Positions 44,803 through 54,972 of a stretch of DNA of 64,000 bases are shown one piece after another. The DNA lies in the NCBI GenBank assembly GCA_900450595.1, contig UGGS01000001.1, forward strand, positions 806,001-870,000, written 5' to 3'. Origin of the DNA: [Flavobacterium] thermophilum (lineage in GTDB: Bacteria; Bacillota; Bacilli; Bacillales; Anoxybacillaceae). How positions within the stretch are numbered: position 1 is the stretch's first letter; every line of letters begins with the position of its first letter. The translations under genes were made by a program, and so were the position numbers. Below the pieces are notes generated by a model. That model did not search any database. It was not told where the DNA came from and saw nothing but the letters and a program-made list of their open reading frames with translations.

Positions 44803-44997
44803 TTATGCAATGTCGGTGTGGCGATAGCGGACGCCTTTATACCGAACGCGAACCGGCATGCCTTTCTCTTGTTTGTACCTAATGAGCAGCCGTCGAGCTT
44901 TTGAAAAGGCTTCCATCATCCCAGATGCCGGAATCGCCTCATCCCAGACAGACGTTCTTCCTTGGTCTGTGTAAAAGGAAAAGACGTACTGTTTCAC
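44803..44997 (-). CDS. Small hypothetical basic protein
   Basis: 64 residues: YVFSFYTDQGRTSVWDEAIP, then an amphipathic helix FSKARRLLIRYKQEKGM and a basic end VRVRYKGVRYRHTDIA. Not recognised. The start is the GTG at 44997, seven bases from GGGAGGTGA. An earlier GTG (45006) overlaps that site. It has its own terminator and a TATAAT about 30 bases upstream, so a functional monocistronic gene is likely. Confidence 0.6.
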   Translation of the reverse strand: MKQYVFSFYTDQGRTSVWDEAIPASGMMEAFSKARRLLIRYKQEKGMPVRVRYKGVRYRHTDIA

Positions 44998-45239
44998 CCT
45001 CTTCACCTCCCTATGTACTTATTATAATCAGAGACTGTTTTTCCTAAACACAAAAACTGTTACAATTATGTTAACATTTTCTGTGCCGCGGCACTATGAA
45101 AAAATGGCTGGCGGAATGGGCCGCCGTGTCACGTTCTTTTTTTGATCTATGGAGCTCCTTTCAGTATGTTCGTTGTCACCGCCGGAATCAGCCTGCCGCC
45201 ATGCTGCAAAGCCAGCGGTCTCTCTCTTGTCGCCGCAAA

Positions 45240-45267
45240 GAAAACCGGCACCTTATTCGATGCCGGT
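45240..45267 (-). terminator. Terminator of the DHH-nuclease gene
   Basis: AACCGGCA / TGCCGGTT hairpin with a 10-base loop and TTTTCTTT on the minus strand. It partly overlaps the last codons. Confidence 0.8.
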
Positions 45268-46491
45268 TTGATGTTTGTATTGTTTGACAGCCGACGGATA
45301 GTCGGCTTGGATGGCGTCTTTGTCCCGCCCGAGCCGCACGCTTAAAAACTCTAGCACAGCGGCGTCGTAGGCGAGCCCTGCCGCAAACTGCCGCTTTAAC
45401 CATCGCTCGCCTGCGGCTTCATCAGGAAAGGTGCGAGCCTCTCCCCCGTCGGCATACCATGTCCATCCCTGTTCCGTCTGGCGGCTTAACCACCACTGGC
45501 CTTGATGATTCGTCCAAAACACGCCTTCTGCCTCTTCCCGCTTGTTCAGTTGGTTTTGTTCCGCATCGCCATAAACAGGCGCAAGCGGGAACGTCTCGAT
45601 GACAAACAGCGGAAAGGTCGTGTCATCCACAAAACAACCCGATGCCTTCGGGTGGCCGCCGCCGCCAAACTGCTTCGCGAATTCGGCGACGTTGACGTCG
45701 TCATGGATGGTGCGAAACCCGATATGTTTTGTCCCGAGATTGACTAGGGCGATCAAATCTAGGTGCGGATGCCGTTTGGATAAGGCGTTGCCAAGCTCCG
45801 ACAGATGGCGTTCAGCGAACACGACGCCGATGCAGTAATCGCCGATCCAGCGCTGAACGAGCTGCTTTTGCTTCTGTCGGATGTAGCGTTGAATTTTCTT
45901 TTCTTCCATATCCAGAAGCAACTCTTCCGTCTCCGTCAAGGCGAACGCCTCCCCGGAGGCGAGCCGCTCGCTCATCGTCTCCCAAAAGCCGTCGAGCCCG
46001 AGAATGGTGAACAAATCGTTGAGCCGCTTCGCTTGCAAATTCCCATTTTCTTCCCATTCCCACGTGTCGTACTGGCGGACGAGCTCGACAAACGCATCCA
46101 ACGTTTCGTTAGGCGCCAGTTTTCCTTCGCGGACGAGGTAATCGTAAAAGAGCGAGGTTGCACATGTTTTTTTGCCGTCTTCCCGTTCGGGCGCGACCCA
46201 TCCCCATGGATAGCTGTTGAAATGAAGCGCGGTCACGTGGTGGTCGATGACTTGCACATGGCCGCCGCGCTTGGCCCGCTCGGCGAGCTGCTGCTCCACC
46301 TCCTGGCCGACGGCTAGGTCGGTGATAAACAGCATGGCGCCATTCGCTTCCTCGCTTTGCAAGAACTGGCTGACCCGTTCATCCAAGTTCCGGTACGAGC
46401 AAAACGAAATGTTCACCTCGGCAAACGCCAGCTTGGCGAGCAATCCGCAGCCGATGCCATCTAAATCGCTGTCGGTAAATAGTTTGATCAT
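45253..46491 (-). CDS. DHH-family phosphoesterase (NrnB/YngD-like)
   Basis: 412 residues. DHH motifs: LFTDSDLDGIGCG, ITDLAVGQ, QVIDHHVTALH, and ETLDAFVELVRQYDTW. The DHHA1 RNA-binding end contains AKQFGGGGHPKASGC. Resembles B. subtilis NrnB (YngD), which degrades short oligonucleotides (nanoRNA) from the 5' or 3' end with Mn. The start at 46491 follows AAAGGATGGG; 13 further upstream in-frame codons run into the previous gene. It lies 17 bases after the vWA gene and is probably co-transcribed. Confidence 0.88.
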   Translation of the reverse strand: MIKLFTDSDLDGIGCGLLAKLAFAEVNISFCSYRNLDERVSQFLQSEEANGAMLFITDLAVGQEVEQQLAERAKRGGHVQVIDHHVTALHFNSYPWGWVAPEREDGKKTCATSLFYDYLVREGKLAPNETLDAFVELVRQYDTWEWEENGNLQAKRLNDLFTILGLDGFWETMSERLASGEAFALTETEELLLDMEEKKIQRYIRQKQKQLVQRWIGDYCIGVVFAERHLSELGNALSKRHPHLDLIALVNLGTKHIGFRTIHDDVNVAEFAKQFGGGGHPKASGCFVDDTTFPLFVIETFPLAPVYGDAEQNQLNKREEAEGVFWTNHQGQWWLSRQTEQGWTWYADGGEARTFPDEAAGERWLKRQFAAGLAYDAAVLEFLSVRLGRDKDAIQADYPSAVKQYKHQTGIE

Positions 46492-46508
46492 CGATTCCCA
46501 TCCTTTTG

Positions 46509-48419
46509 TTACAAGCTTTTTTGCAGCCACGTTTTCAAAAGCGGAAGCAGTCGGTCGGGCAGCTCGCTCACTTGTGGAACGAAAACGCGAAAGCGGCCGT
46601 AAATGTTTTCAATCGTCCGCCGCGTCGATTCGTCATCCGCCCCGCGGCCTAAAAAAAGGTTGACAACCTCAATGCCGCGCCTCCGCGCTTCGGCCACCGC
46701 TTCATGCGTGTCGATAATGCCGTTTTGTTCATAGCCATAGGCGGCCGGTTCCCCGTCAGAAAAGATGAGCAACACTTTTTGCATTTCCGGGCGACGGAGA
46801 AGTTGCTCAGTCATCCAGCGGATCGCCAGCCCGTCGCGGTTGTCTTCGTGGGGCTCAAGCTGCATGATCGCCGGGCCGCTTGATGGGTCCAACGACTCGC
46901 GGAACGAAACAGCCACTTGCAAGTAATTCGGCTGTCTGGCCGCGGTTGCCTCGTTGGCGTCTTCCCAAAACCCGACGATCTGGTGCGGCACACGCAACGT
47001 TTGAAGCACGTTGTGGCAGAGAACGAGCCCCGTTTTCGTTTCATCCATTTTATCGTGCATCGACGCCGAGCAGTCGACGAGCAGGCCGAACGCTGCGTTG
47101 AACCGCCGCGCTGGCTCGCCTTTTTTGTAAAACAGGCGCGGCCGCTCGTCGGTGAAAAACGGTATGAGCTGTTTGCGCAGCCGTCCGGCCGGCAAGTTCG
47201 TGCGCCACGTGCTGCGTTGGTGTTCGAGCCATTGCTCCATCACGCGCACAAGCCGCTTTCGGTATGGCGCGGCCGCCGCCTGTTTGCTGCGGTATTCGTT
47301 CCGTTCGTCACGACTTGGCGGCGGGGAAGAAAAAACAATGATGGCTGCCTGGCGGTTCGCTTCCCCATATGGAGCACCGCCTCCGGCTGGTCGATGTTCC
47401 TGGGATGCGGCCGCCGCCTCGAGGCCGTATTCGTTTCGCTTCGCCGGCCGGGACGTTCCTTGGACAATGGCGAGCGCCTGGTCGCCATCGTCCCCCGGCC
47501 TCGCCCCGTCGCCAAGCATGCCAGTGCGGGTGCCGCGTTTCAACTCAAAGCGGAGAAAATTCCCATTCGGCCGGCTTGTTTCCCGGTGCCACGTCGACAG
47601 CACTTCCTGGTGCGCTTTGCCGTTTGGCGGATTTTCCGCTGCATCGCGGTTTTCCAACGGATCGACCCGCTTCAAATCGCGAACCGTCATCTCCGATTCA
47701 TCGTCCCCGTCATCGACAAATGGAAGCGAGGTGTAAGCGTTCACCATGTCACCGGCAAGCGCCTCTTCCATCAATGCGACGATGGCTAACGCCCAGCGGG
47801 CCGTATCCGCGGTGGACATCGCGTCAAACCATTGCGGCCACAGCGCGTCAAGGCGCGCCTGCACCGTTTCATCCGCCATCGGAGCGAGCGGAACGTCATC
47901 AAGCGGCGAGTCGGCGGTCAGCCGCAAATACATCGCCGCCAAAAATTGATCGGCGGCGGCGCCGCGGGTTTGGTTTGCCTGCCATTGCTGGGTGAAGTAG
48001 CGACGGTAAAGGCGGCGGCGCGTGCGAAACCAACGTTTCACCCCGGGCCGTTCCCGCTCGCAGAGAGCCTCAACACGAAGATCCTCAGCCAACGAAAACA
48101 GCTGTTTCGCCAATTTCGGCCATGGGTGCGCTTCGGCTGCTTGCCGAAATGCGCGGACCGCCGCTAGGTCCGTATGCCGCCGCGTGCCGATGACGCGCAA
48201 GGCGACATCGCTTTTCATTGCCGTTTCTTTCTCCTTTGGCGGATACACATCCCAAAACTGACTGACGTACACCGTTGGCTTAACCGGATGCATCCCGGAA
48301 TGGGCGGCGAACTCGACCGTCATGTCAGGACGGCGGGCGAGCGTTCGGGCGAGATCGGCGAGCTGCATCACCAAAAACGGATCAATCGGCCGATCGTTGA
48401 ACATCATAAACCGTTCCAT
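46509..48419 (-). CDS. vWA-domain protein, MoxR partner
   Basis: 636 residues. The N-terminal half is helical and shared with NorD/CobT-like proteins (RRHTDLAAVRAFRQAAEAHPW, LAEDLRVEALCERERPG). A low-complexity Gly/Ala/Pro middle (about 300-390) contains two related RNEY...AAAA units. The C-terminal vWA domain has the metal-site motif LLVDCSASMHDK and IFSDGEPAAYG. With the neighbouring MoxR ATPase it forms a chaperone pair that inserts metals or activates another complex. The NorD resemblance would fit an NO-reductase, but none is seen in the window. Confidence 0.87.
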   Translation of the reverse strand: MERFMMFNDRPIDPFLVMQLADLARTLARRPDMTVEFAAHSGMHPVKPTVYVSQFWDVYPPKEKETAMKSDVALRVIGTRRHTDLAAVRAFRQAAEAHPWPKLAKQLFSLAEDLRVEALCERERPGVKRWFRTRRRLYRRYFTQQWQANQTRGAAADQFLAAMYLRLTADSPLDDVPLAPMADETVQARLDALWPQWFDAMSTADTARWALAIVALMEEALAGDMVNAYTSLPFVDDGDDESEMTVRDLKRVDPLENRDAAENPPNGKAHQEVLSTWHRETSRPNGNFLRFELKRGTRTGMLGDGARPGDDGDQALAIVQGTSRPAKRNEYGLEAAAASQEHRPAGGGAPYGEANRQAAIIVFSSPPPSRDERNEYRSKQAAAAPYRKRLVRVMEQWLEHQRSTWRTNLPAGRLRKQLIPFFTDERPRLFYKKGEPARRFNAAFGLLVDCSASMHDKMDETKTGLVLCHNVLQTLRVPHQIVGFWEDANEATAARQPNYLQVAVSFRESLDPSSGPAIMQLEPHEDNRDGLAIRWMTEQLLRRPEMQKVLLIFSDGEPAAYGYEQNGIIDTHEAVAEARRRGIEVVNLFLGRGADDESTRRTIENIYGRFRVFVPQVSELPDRLLPLLKTWLQKSL

Positions 48420-48428
48420 GGCCTCCTC

Positions 48429-49304
48429 CTACTCGTCAAACCATGTTTCCGCGATATTGCGCACCGCCGCCCGCTCCCGTTCATCGTCGAGCTTGTCGAT
48501 GATGCTTCGTTCAATGGCGCGCAGCGGCGGGATATGCACCGCCAGATCGCACGCATCGAGCAAGGCGCGTACGGAAGCCACTTCTTCTGCCACTTGCCCG
48601 TTTCGCACCTGCGCCAGCAAGTCGGCTGACAAGGCGACGAAACGGTTGATCAACGCATCGTCTGTTAATGTAGTTTGTGCCATGATGACCGATTTTAACG
48701 TCTCCCCCTGCACATATGGGACATCGATGACGACGAAGCGGTTTTTTAACGCTTCATTGAGCGGCACGGTGCCGATATAACCTTCGTTGATCGCCGCAAT
48801 GACGCCAAACGTCGGCTTCGCCTCGACGACCTCGCCAGTGAGCGGATTGGTGAGGCGGCGCCGATAGTCAAGCACGCTGTTTAAGATTGGCAGCGTCTCA
48901 GGTTTGGCCATATTGATTTCATCAATGTATAGCAAATGCCCCTTCTCCATCGCCCGGATGACCGGGCCGGGCACATACTCGATCACCGCTTGGCCGTCGC
49001 GGTGCACGATCGTTTTAAACCCAAGCAGCGCCTCGGCATCAAGGTCCACAGAGCAGTTGATGCTGTGCATCGGCTGCCCGAACAAGGCGGACAACGTTTC
49101 CGCCAGCCGCGTTTTCCCCGATCCGGTTGGACCTTTTAACAGTACGTTTTTTCCAAGCGCCAGGGCGATGGCCGCATCGTGCACGATCGCTCCGTCTTCC
49201 GCCGTATACCCGTCGGAGCCGATCAGCGCGTGATCTGGATCATGGCGGAATAACGCTTTTCGTGTTTCCATTTCCCTTATGACAACCTGTGGCCATGTCA
49301 ACAT
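48429..49304 (-). CDS. MoxR-family AAA ATPase
   Basis: 291 residues. Walker [15 protein letters not shown], Walker [15 protein letters not shown], sensor 1 [12 protein letters not shown], Arg finger region [15 protein letters not shown]. It acts with the vWA protein encoded nine bases downstream. The annotated start is the ATG at 49304; an alternative at 49271 ([11 protein letters not shown]) is too close to its AAGGGA, and the true start is not certain. Confidence 0.88.
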   Translation of the reverse strand: MLTWPQVVIREMETRKALFRHDPDHALIGSDGYTAEDGAIVHDAAIALALGKNVLLKGPTGSGKTRLAETLSALFGQPMHSINCSVDLDAEALLGFKTIVHRDGQAVIEYVPGPVIRAMEKGHLLYIDEINMAKPETLPILNSVLDYRRRLTNPLTGEVVEAKPTFGVIAAINEGYIGTVPLNEALKNRFVVIDVPYVQGETLKSVIMAQTTLTDDALINRFVALSADLLAQVRNGQVAEEVASVRALLDACDLAVHIPPLRAIERSIIDKLDDERERAAVRNIAETWFDE

Positions 49305-49408
49305 CCTACGTCTTCCTCTCTGTTGCCGTGTCCTTCTCCCATTCTACTAAATCGTTCGGTGGGATGCAAAACAAACAGAATTCACCATAAAAATGTTATG
49401 TAAATTCA

Positions 49409-49432
49409 TACAAAAAAAGAGGCGCCCTCAAC
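49409..49432 (-). terminator. rtp terminator (weak)
   Basis: GAGG-GCG-CCTC mini-hairpin followed by TTTTTTTG on the minus strand at the end of rtp. Short stem, so only moderate support. Confidence 0.4.
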
Positions 49433-49802
49433 TGAAGTTGTCCTCAATCGCCTTGCGAATGAGCGCCGCACACCGGTCCAGCTCCGCTTTCAGTTGGCGT
49501 TTGTACAATTTCGCCTTTTCCTGCCCCCCTTCCGCGAAGCGGTAGTACACAACTTCTTGGTACTTCATGCCTTCTTTTTTCTGCTTGACTTGCTTTAAAA
49601 TGCCGTCTTCAATCAAATCGTGGAGCGCTTTGTACACTTCGGAATGGTTCGGCCGGTAGCCAAACGGTTTAAACTCTTGGCGCAGCACATCAAGCAGCTT
49701 CAGTCCATACAACCGTTCTTGTTCCGTTAACGTGATTAAATACAGTTTTAAAAACGCACGTTGTTTTAACAGAAAACCGCTGGGCGTCCGTTTTTCTCCC
49801 AT
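49428..49802 (-). CDS. rtp: Replication termination protein
   Basis: 124 residues, homologous over its whole length to B. subtilis RTP: PSGFLLKQRAFLKLYLITL, TEQERLYGLKLLDVLRQEF, RPNHSEVYKALHDLIEDGIL, LYKRQLKAELDRCAALI. The winged helix (about 15-90) binds DNA, the long C-terminal helix forms the dimer. Two dimers on a Ter site stop one replication fork arriving from one side. The start is the ATG with AAGGAGGG nine bases upstream; TATAAT lies about 70 bases further up. Its presence marks the terminus region; candidate Ter sites are at 16688, 59419 and 60965. Confidence 0.95.
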   Translation of the reverse strand: MGEKRTPSGFLLKQRAFLKLYLITLTEQERLYGLKLLDVLRQEFKPFGYRPNHSEVYKALHDLIEDGILKQVKQKKEGMKYQEVVYYRFAEGGQEKAKLYKRQLKAELDRCAALIRKAIEDNFS

Positions 49803-49911
49803 AGGCTTTTTCCCTCCTTCCCTACGGATGAAATTTCGCTCTTTGGGCGGCCAAATCCTGCTTATCTTCATTATACCATGCGGGAAAGGAAAAATCCTCT
49901 CCCGCTTGGGT

Positions 49912-50814
<903 letters not shown>

Positions 50815-50981
50815 GTTGTTCTCTCCCTTTTCTTTCCGTCGTTTGGTTTTCATCATACAAAAAAATCATCCGCTTGCCAACTGCACGGTCCATCTTTTTT
50901 GCAAGAAAAGCCGCCTTTGCCCCTGCGGCGGAAGGGGCGATATTCAAAAGAACATCTCCCCTCGAGTAAAATGGCAGTGAA

Positions 50982-52781
50982 AAAGGGGCTGACCCAAAAG
51001 TCCGCCAAAAAGCGGACTTTTGGAGTCAGCCCTCTCTGGTTTTTGTATATTTTACCAAACGGAACAAAATTCCGACTCTGTTCTCCCCCTCATTTACGCC
51101 ACCAAGGACAATTGCTTGTCCCTAGCGGCTTTTTTGAGAAGATTGTGGGCAGCACAAACCAGCCCCCATTCGATGGAAACTTTTTGGAGGCCTCGCAGGA
51201 CAAAGCGACGAAACCCGCGATTTTGTTTGATTTGCCCAAATACACTCTCAATGTCGGTTTGGCGTTGGCGGTATCGGGCTTGCCCTTCTTCACTCTCCAA
51301 CCGTTCGCGGGCTTTCTGTTTTTGTTCATGATAGACGGGGTTCCATTGCGTGGTTCGTCCATACTTGGAAGTCGTGCAGGCCGAACGGAACGGACATCCT
51401 TCGCATTCATGGCATTGGTAGTGTCGGGTGACCGAGGTGTATCCTGATTCCGTGGTCTGTTTCGAAGTTCCGGTGCGAACCAGCTTTTTCCCATTGGCGC
51501 AAATCCAAACGTCTTCTTCTTCCACATAGGTCCAATTCTGCTGATGATGCGGATTTTTCTTGACCTTGCGCGTGTTCTCCTTCTCATACGTATGGTACTT
51601 GATCAAGGCCGATATGTGCTTCTCTTCCAGCTTCACGTAGTTCTCTTCCGAGCCATAAGCCGCGTCAGCGATCAAACGTTCGGGTTCCACGCCGTACTTC
51701 TCTCGAACGGTCTCCAAATGCGGGAGAAGACAACGAGTGTCGCCCGGCCTCTGATGAAGGGAATACCCCAAAATAAATTGGCCGGAAGAACCCACCTGTA
51801 CGTTATAGGCCGGCTTGAGCTGGCCGTTTCGCATGTGATCCTCCTTCAACCGCATGAAGGTGGCATCCACATCGGTCTTGGAATAGCTGTTGCGATCCCC
51901 GCATACATGGAGTTGGTGTTCATACTTTTCACTGCGGGGCAAGTAGTCCTCCTTCATCTTCTTGATGGCCTTCTTCAACGGTTGGTTGTCCGGCTCGGCC
52001 TCCAACCGTTTTTCCCACTCCTCGGTTTTCTTTCGGATTTCTTCTGACGTAAAGGCCGGCGAAGGGTCGATGTCTTCCGCCTTTTCTTCTTCCACGATCG
52101 CCTCGATCTGGGCAATCAGCCGATCGACATTGGCTTGGAGTTTCTCCTGGTACTTCTCAGCCGATTTGCGCCAAACGAAGGTGTACCGGTTGGCATTCGC
52201 TTCAATTTTCGTTCCATCCACAAAATAATCTTCCATCTTGACATAGCCGTCGGCCACGAGCAGCGTGATCATTTCCCGGAACAGGTCGTCAATCAGGTCT
52301 TTCATCCGCTCCGAACGAAACCGATTGATGGAGCGGAAGTCCGGCTTTTGAAATCCACTTAGCCACATGAGGGGAAGGTGGACTTCGAGCTGCCGTGCAA
52401 TCTCACGGCCATGATACATTTTTTGGGTGTAAGCGTAAAGGAGAATTTTGGTCATCATTTTCGGATGATAGGCGGAGGCGCCCCCTCCTTTGTAGTAAGC
52501 AAGAAACGTCTCCATCGGGATGCGTTCAACCATCTCATGAACCACGTGGGCCATGTTATCCCGTGGAATGAGATCGGCGATGTTGCTTGGCAAAGAGAGG
52601 TTGTCCATAGTATACTCTTTAAAGGAAATATGATCATGTTTCATAAAAGAATCGCCCTTCTTTCGGTGGTAGTGGTTTTGGTGACTCTATTCTACCAGAA
52701 AAAAGGGCGATTCTTCTATATTTGAGGCAAAAAAGTGGGGGCTGATCCCAAAACGCATTCGCGTTTTGGGTCAGCCCCTTT
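50982..52781. mobile_element. IS1182-family insertion sequence
   Basis: About 1.8 kb bounded by an 18-bp perfect terminal inverted repeat AAAGGGGCTGACCCAAAA (50982-50999 and 52764-52781). Each end also forms its own long hairpin (for example AAAAGTCCGC / GCGGACTTTT on the left and AAAACGC / GCGTTTT on the right), which would fold back transcripts entering the element. One intact transposase is inside. It lies 13 bases past the hmp stop. No clear target duplication is seen. Confidence 0.88.
51094..52644 (-). CDS. IS1182-family transposase
   Basis: 516 residues, apparently intact. N-terminal DUF772-type helix-turn-helix region (HPKMMTKILLYAYTQKMYHG, FRSINRFRSERMKD). DDE catalytic domain: first Asp in YVKMEDYFVDGTKIEA, second in ERLIADAAYGSEENY, Glu in RQRQTDIESVFGQIKQNRGFRRF. 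A zinc-finger-like HECEGCPFRSAC lies before the last motif. Internal coiled-coil insertion at about 170-240. The reading frame has no lesions, so the element may be active. Confidence 0.93.
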   Translation of the reverse strand: MKHDHISFKEYTMDNLSLPSNIADLIPRDNMAHVVHEMVERIPMETFLAYYKGGGASAYHPKMMTKILLYAYTQKMYHGREIARQLEVHLPLMWLSGFQKPDFRSINRFRSERMKDLIDDLFREMITLLVADGYVKMEDYFVDGTKIEANANRYTFVWRKSAEKYQEKLQANVDRLIAQIEAIVEEEKAEDIDPSPAFTSEEIRKKTEEWEKRLEAEPDNQPLKKAIKKMKEDYLPRSEKYEHQLHVCGDRNSYSKTDVDATFMRLKEDHMRNGQLKPAYNVQVGSSGQFILGYSLHQRPGDTRCLLPHLETVREKYGVEPERLIADAAYGSEENYVKLEEKHISALIKYHTYEKENTRKVKKNPHHQQNWTYVEEEDVWICANGKKLVRTGTSKQTTESGYTSVTRHYQCHECEGCPFRSACTTSKYGRTTQWNPVYHEQKQKARERLESEEGQARYRQRQTDIESVFGQIKQNRGFRRFVLRGLQKVSIEWGLVCAAHNLLKKAARDKQLSLVA

Positions 52782-52794
52782 GGCCTGCCCGTGA

Positions 52795-54030
52795 TCAGTC
52801 TTTCGTCAAATCGCCGGCCGGGCCGAAAAATTCGTAATGGATGTGCTCCTCCGGCACGCCCCATTGTTTCAGAGCGCGATAGACGGTTTTCATAAACGGC
52901 ACCGGGCCGCAGAAATAAAAGTCAGCGTCGCGAGTCGGAATGACCGTTTTCATCCAAGCAAGGTCGATCCGTCCTTCTTTGCCGAAATGCGGATGACGGC
53001 GGTCGTCTTCAGACGGCGATTCGTAACAGAGATGGTAGGCAAACGACGGGCGTTTGGCCAATGCCCGCAACTCTTCGTCAAAGGCTTGCACGCGGCCGTT
53101 TAGGGCAGCTTGAAGAAACGTCACCGGACGATTTGGCTGACGGATGGCCAACGTATGCGCCATGCTCAAAAGCGGAGTGATGCCGACGCCGCCGCTGATG
53201 AACACAACCGGCGTCGTTTTGGACAAATCAAGCGTAAAATCGCCGGCTGGAGCGCTTAACTCGACGACATCGCCTTCGTGAATGTGGTCATGCAAATAGT
53301 TCGACACGATGCCGGCCGGTTTTTCCGCTGTTGCTGCTTCCCGTTTGACACTGATGCGGTAATACCCTTTTCCAGGTGCATCCGATAAGCTGTATTGGCG
53401 AATGTGCGTATACGTTTCACCAGGGATGTCCAGTTTTACGCTCACGTATTGACCTGGTAAATAGTCGCTGATGGCGTCGCCGTCTTCCGGCTCGAAATAA
53501 AACGACGTGATGATGTCGCTTTCCTTCACCTTTTTTGTGACGACAAAGCGGCGGAAACCGCGCCAGCCGCCGTGTTTGGCCGCTGCCTCATCGTAGAGCT
53601 CTTTTTCCACTTGAATGAAAACGGACGCAATGGCTTCATATGCTTCCGCCCAAGCCGTGATCACTTCGTCGGTGGCGGCGTCGCCGAGCACGTCTTTGAT
53701 CGCCAGCAACAAATGCTTTCCGACGATCGGGTATTGTTCTGGTTTGATTCCTAAGCTGCGGTGTTTATGGCCGATTTGCCGCACAACCGGCAAAATCGCA
53801 TCAAGCTGGTCGATATAGCGCGCTGCCGCGTACACGGCTGCGGCCAAGGCGCGTTGCTGCCGCCCTTGCTTTTGGTTGGCGTGGTTGAAAATATGGAGCA
53901 GTTCCGGATGATTGGAAAACATGAGTTCATAAAACCGCTTCGTAATTTGTTCGCCATGTGTTTCCAAGACAGGCACCGTTGATTTTACCATTTCAATCGT
54001 TTTTGGATGCAATTTCGTTGTCGTTGTCAT
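52795..54030 (-). CDS. hmp: Flavohaemoprotein NO dioxygenase
   Basis: 411 residues. Globin domain 1-140 with proximal His in IGHKHRSLGIKPEQYPIV. FAD domain (RQYSLSDAPGKGYYRISVKRE) and NAD domain (FISGGVGITPLLSMAH, FYFCGPVPFM). It turns NO and O2 into nitrate. It is divergent from nsrR, and an NsrR-type palindrome lies over its promoter. Ribosome site AAGGGGATG. Together with the NO synthase 30 kb away this gives both production and removal of NO in one region. Confidence 0.96.
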   Translation of the reverse strand: MTTTTKLHPKTIEMVKSTVPVLETHGEQITKRFYELMFSNHPELLHIFNHANQKQGRQQRALAAAVYAAARYIDQLDAILPVVRQIGHKHRSLGIKPEQYPIVGKHLLLAIKDVLGDAATDEVITAWAEAYEAIASVFIQVEKELYDEAAAKHGGWRGFRRFVVTKKVKESDIITSFYFEPEDGDAISDYLPGQYVSVKLDIPGETYTHIRQYSLSDAPGKGYYRISVKREAATAEKPAGIVSNYLHDHIHEGDVVELSAPAGDFTLDLSKTTPVVFISGGVGITPLLSMAHTLAIRQPNRPVTFLQAALNGRVQAFDEELRALAKRPSFAYHLCYESPSEDDRRHPHFGKEGRIDLAWMKTVIPTRDADFYFCGPVPFMKTVYRALKQWGVPEEHIHYEFFGPAGDLTKD

Positions 54031-54051
54031 GATTTCATCCCCTTGTAAAAC

Positions 54052-54068
54052 ATGTATTTTTAATACAT
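54052..54068. promoter_or_regulatory. NsrR-type operator of hmp
   Basis: ATGTATT-TTT-AATACAT, 7-bp arms, matching the Bacillus NsrR consensus (ATRTATYTTAAATATAT) in form. A degenerate second copy (AAATACATCTTTAATAAATT) lies at about 54109-54128 nearer nsrR. Confidence 0.75.
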
Positions 54069-54201
54069 CTTTTATTCAACCATGAGCACTGCGAAAAAGC
54101 AATATTGCAAATACATCTTTAATAAATTGTTCACAATTCTCCGTTCGAATCAGGTGTGGTACAATGGGATCAAGAATGTCGCTTAAAGGTTGTGAATCAC
54201 G

Positions 54202-54645
54202 ATGCAGTTGACGAACTATACGGAATACGCCTTGCGCGTCCTCTTGTTTTTAGGCGCGCTTGATGAAGAAGAAAAAACAAACATCAAAGACATTGCCGCT
54301 GCCTTTTCCATTTCAGAGCATCATTTAAGCAAAATCGTCTATGAACTTGGCAAACTCGGCTACATTGAAACGATCCGTGGGCGCAACGGTGGAATCCGCC
54401 TTGCGAAACGCCCCGCGGAGATTGTCATCGGCGCGGTTGTTCGCGAAACGGAGGAAAACTTATCGCTTGTCGAGTGTTTTGCCGCCCACGGCAATGAGTG
54501 CGTCTTAACGCCGGTATGTCGGCTTCGCTTCGCACTTCACGAGGCGTTAGAGGCGTTTTTGCGTGTGCTGGATGCGTATACGCTCGCCGACTTGCTTGAA
54601 GACCGAGCGTCGCTTCGTTCTTTATTGAAAGAGCGGCGCGGTTGA
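54202..54645 (+). CDS. nsrR: Rrf2-family NO-sensing repressor
   Basis: 147 residues. Winged helix MQLTNYTEYALRVLLFLG and FSISEHHLSKIVYELGKLGYIETIRGRNGGI. Three cysteines for the Fe-S cluster in LVECFAAHGNECVLTPVCRL (spacing C-x7-C-x5-C), the NsrR pattern. NO destroys the cluster and releases DNA. It is divergent from hmp, with operator sites between them. Ends with a wobble-rich terminator. Confidence 0.93.
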   Translation: MQLTNYTEYALRVLLFLGALDEEEKTNIKDIAAAFSISEHHLSKIVYELGKLGYIETIRGRNGGIRLAKRPAEIVIGAVVRETEENLSLVECFAAHGNECVLTPVCRLRFALHEALEAFLRVLDAYTLADLLEDRASLRSLLKERRG

Positions 54646-54648
54646 GGA

Positions 54649-54679
54649 AACTTTCTGGCTATAAGCTGGAGAGTTTTTT
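54649..54679 (+). terminator. nsrR terminator
   Basis: AACTTTCTGGC / GCTGGAGAGTT forms an 11-bp stem including G-U pairs, five-base loop, then T6. Confidence 0.7.
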
Positions 54680-54748
54680 GGCGTTTGGCAGGCACACGAT
54701 CACTAAGCATCGCGCTACGGAAGGAAGACGCGGGATGATGCGAAACCG

Positions 54749-54943
54749 ATGGCGGCCTTTGCGGCGATTGGCACCTTGGCGCTCGGCCTTTGCGCGGGAT
54801 GTGGCGGCAAGAACGATCATCAGTTGGAAAAACGAAACCAGTCGTCAAACATGGGCGGCGGGATGAATACGTCCGGCACCGGCCGATCACATCCCCTTTG
54901 TTTGCCACAAGACGAAGAATATATTAAGATTAGAAAGGTGTGA
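54749..54943 (+). pseudogene. Small lipoprotein-like frame, probably frameshifted
   Basis: MAAFAAIGTLALGLCAGCGG is a lipoprotein signal with lipobox LCAGC, followed by a polar Asn/Gly/Ser stretch. The better start (ATG 54735 behind AAGGAAG) is in another frame (MMRNRW...), and the basic residues that should precede the hydrophobic core are found there, so a one-base indel near 54748 is likely. The 3' end (SHPLCLPQDEEYIKIRKV) looks like read-out into another frame too. No named family. Confidence 0.4.
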
Positions 54944-54972
54944 AAACATCTGCATGACTAAAGGAGGTCACA

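Noticed and set aside
45011..45030. Another Ter site (CTATGTACT core)
   Set aside because: Nine core bases match the B. subtilis Ter B site exactly, but the following bases diverge (11 of 18 to the local motif) and it overlaps the promoter/ribosome site of a small gene.
49380..49407. dif site near rtp
   Set aside because: TTATGTAAATT resembles the right arm of the Bacillus dif site, but the left arm matches only about 7 of 11 bases and the centre is five, not six, bases long.
51544..52047. 167-codon plus-strand gene inside the IS element
   Set aside because: Antisense to the transposase with no ribosome site.
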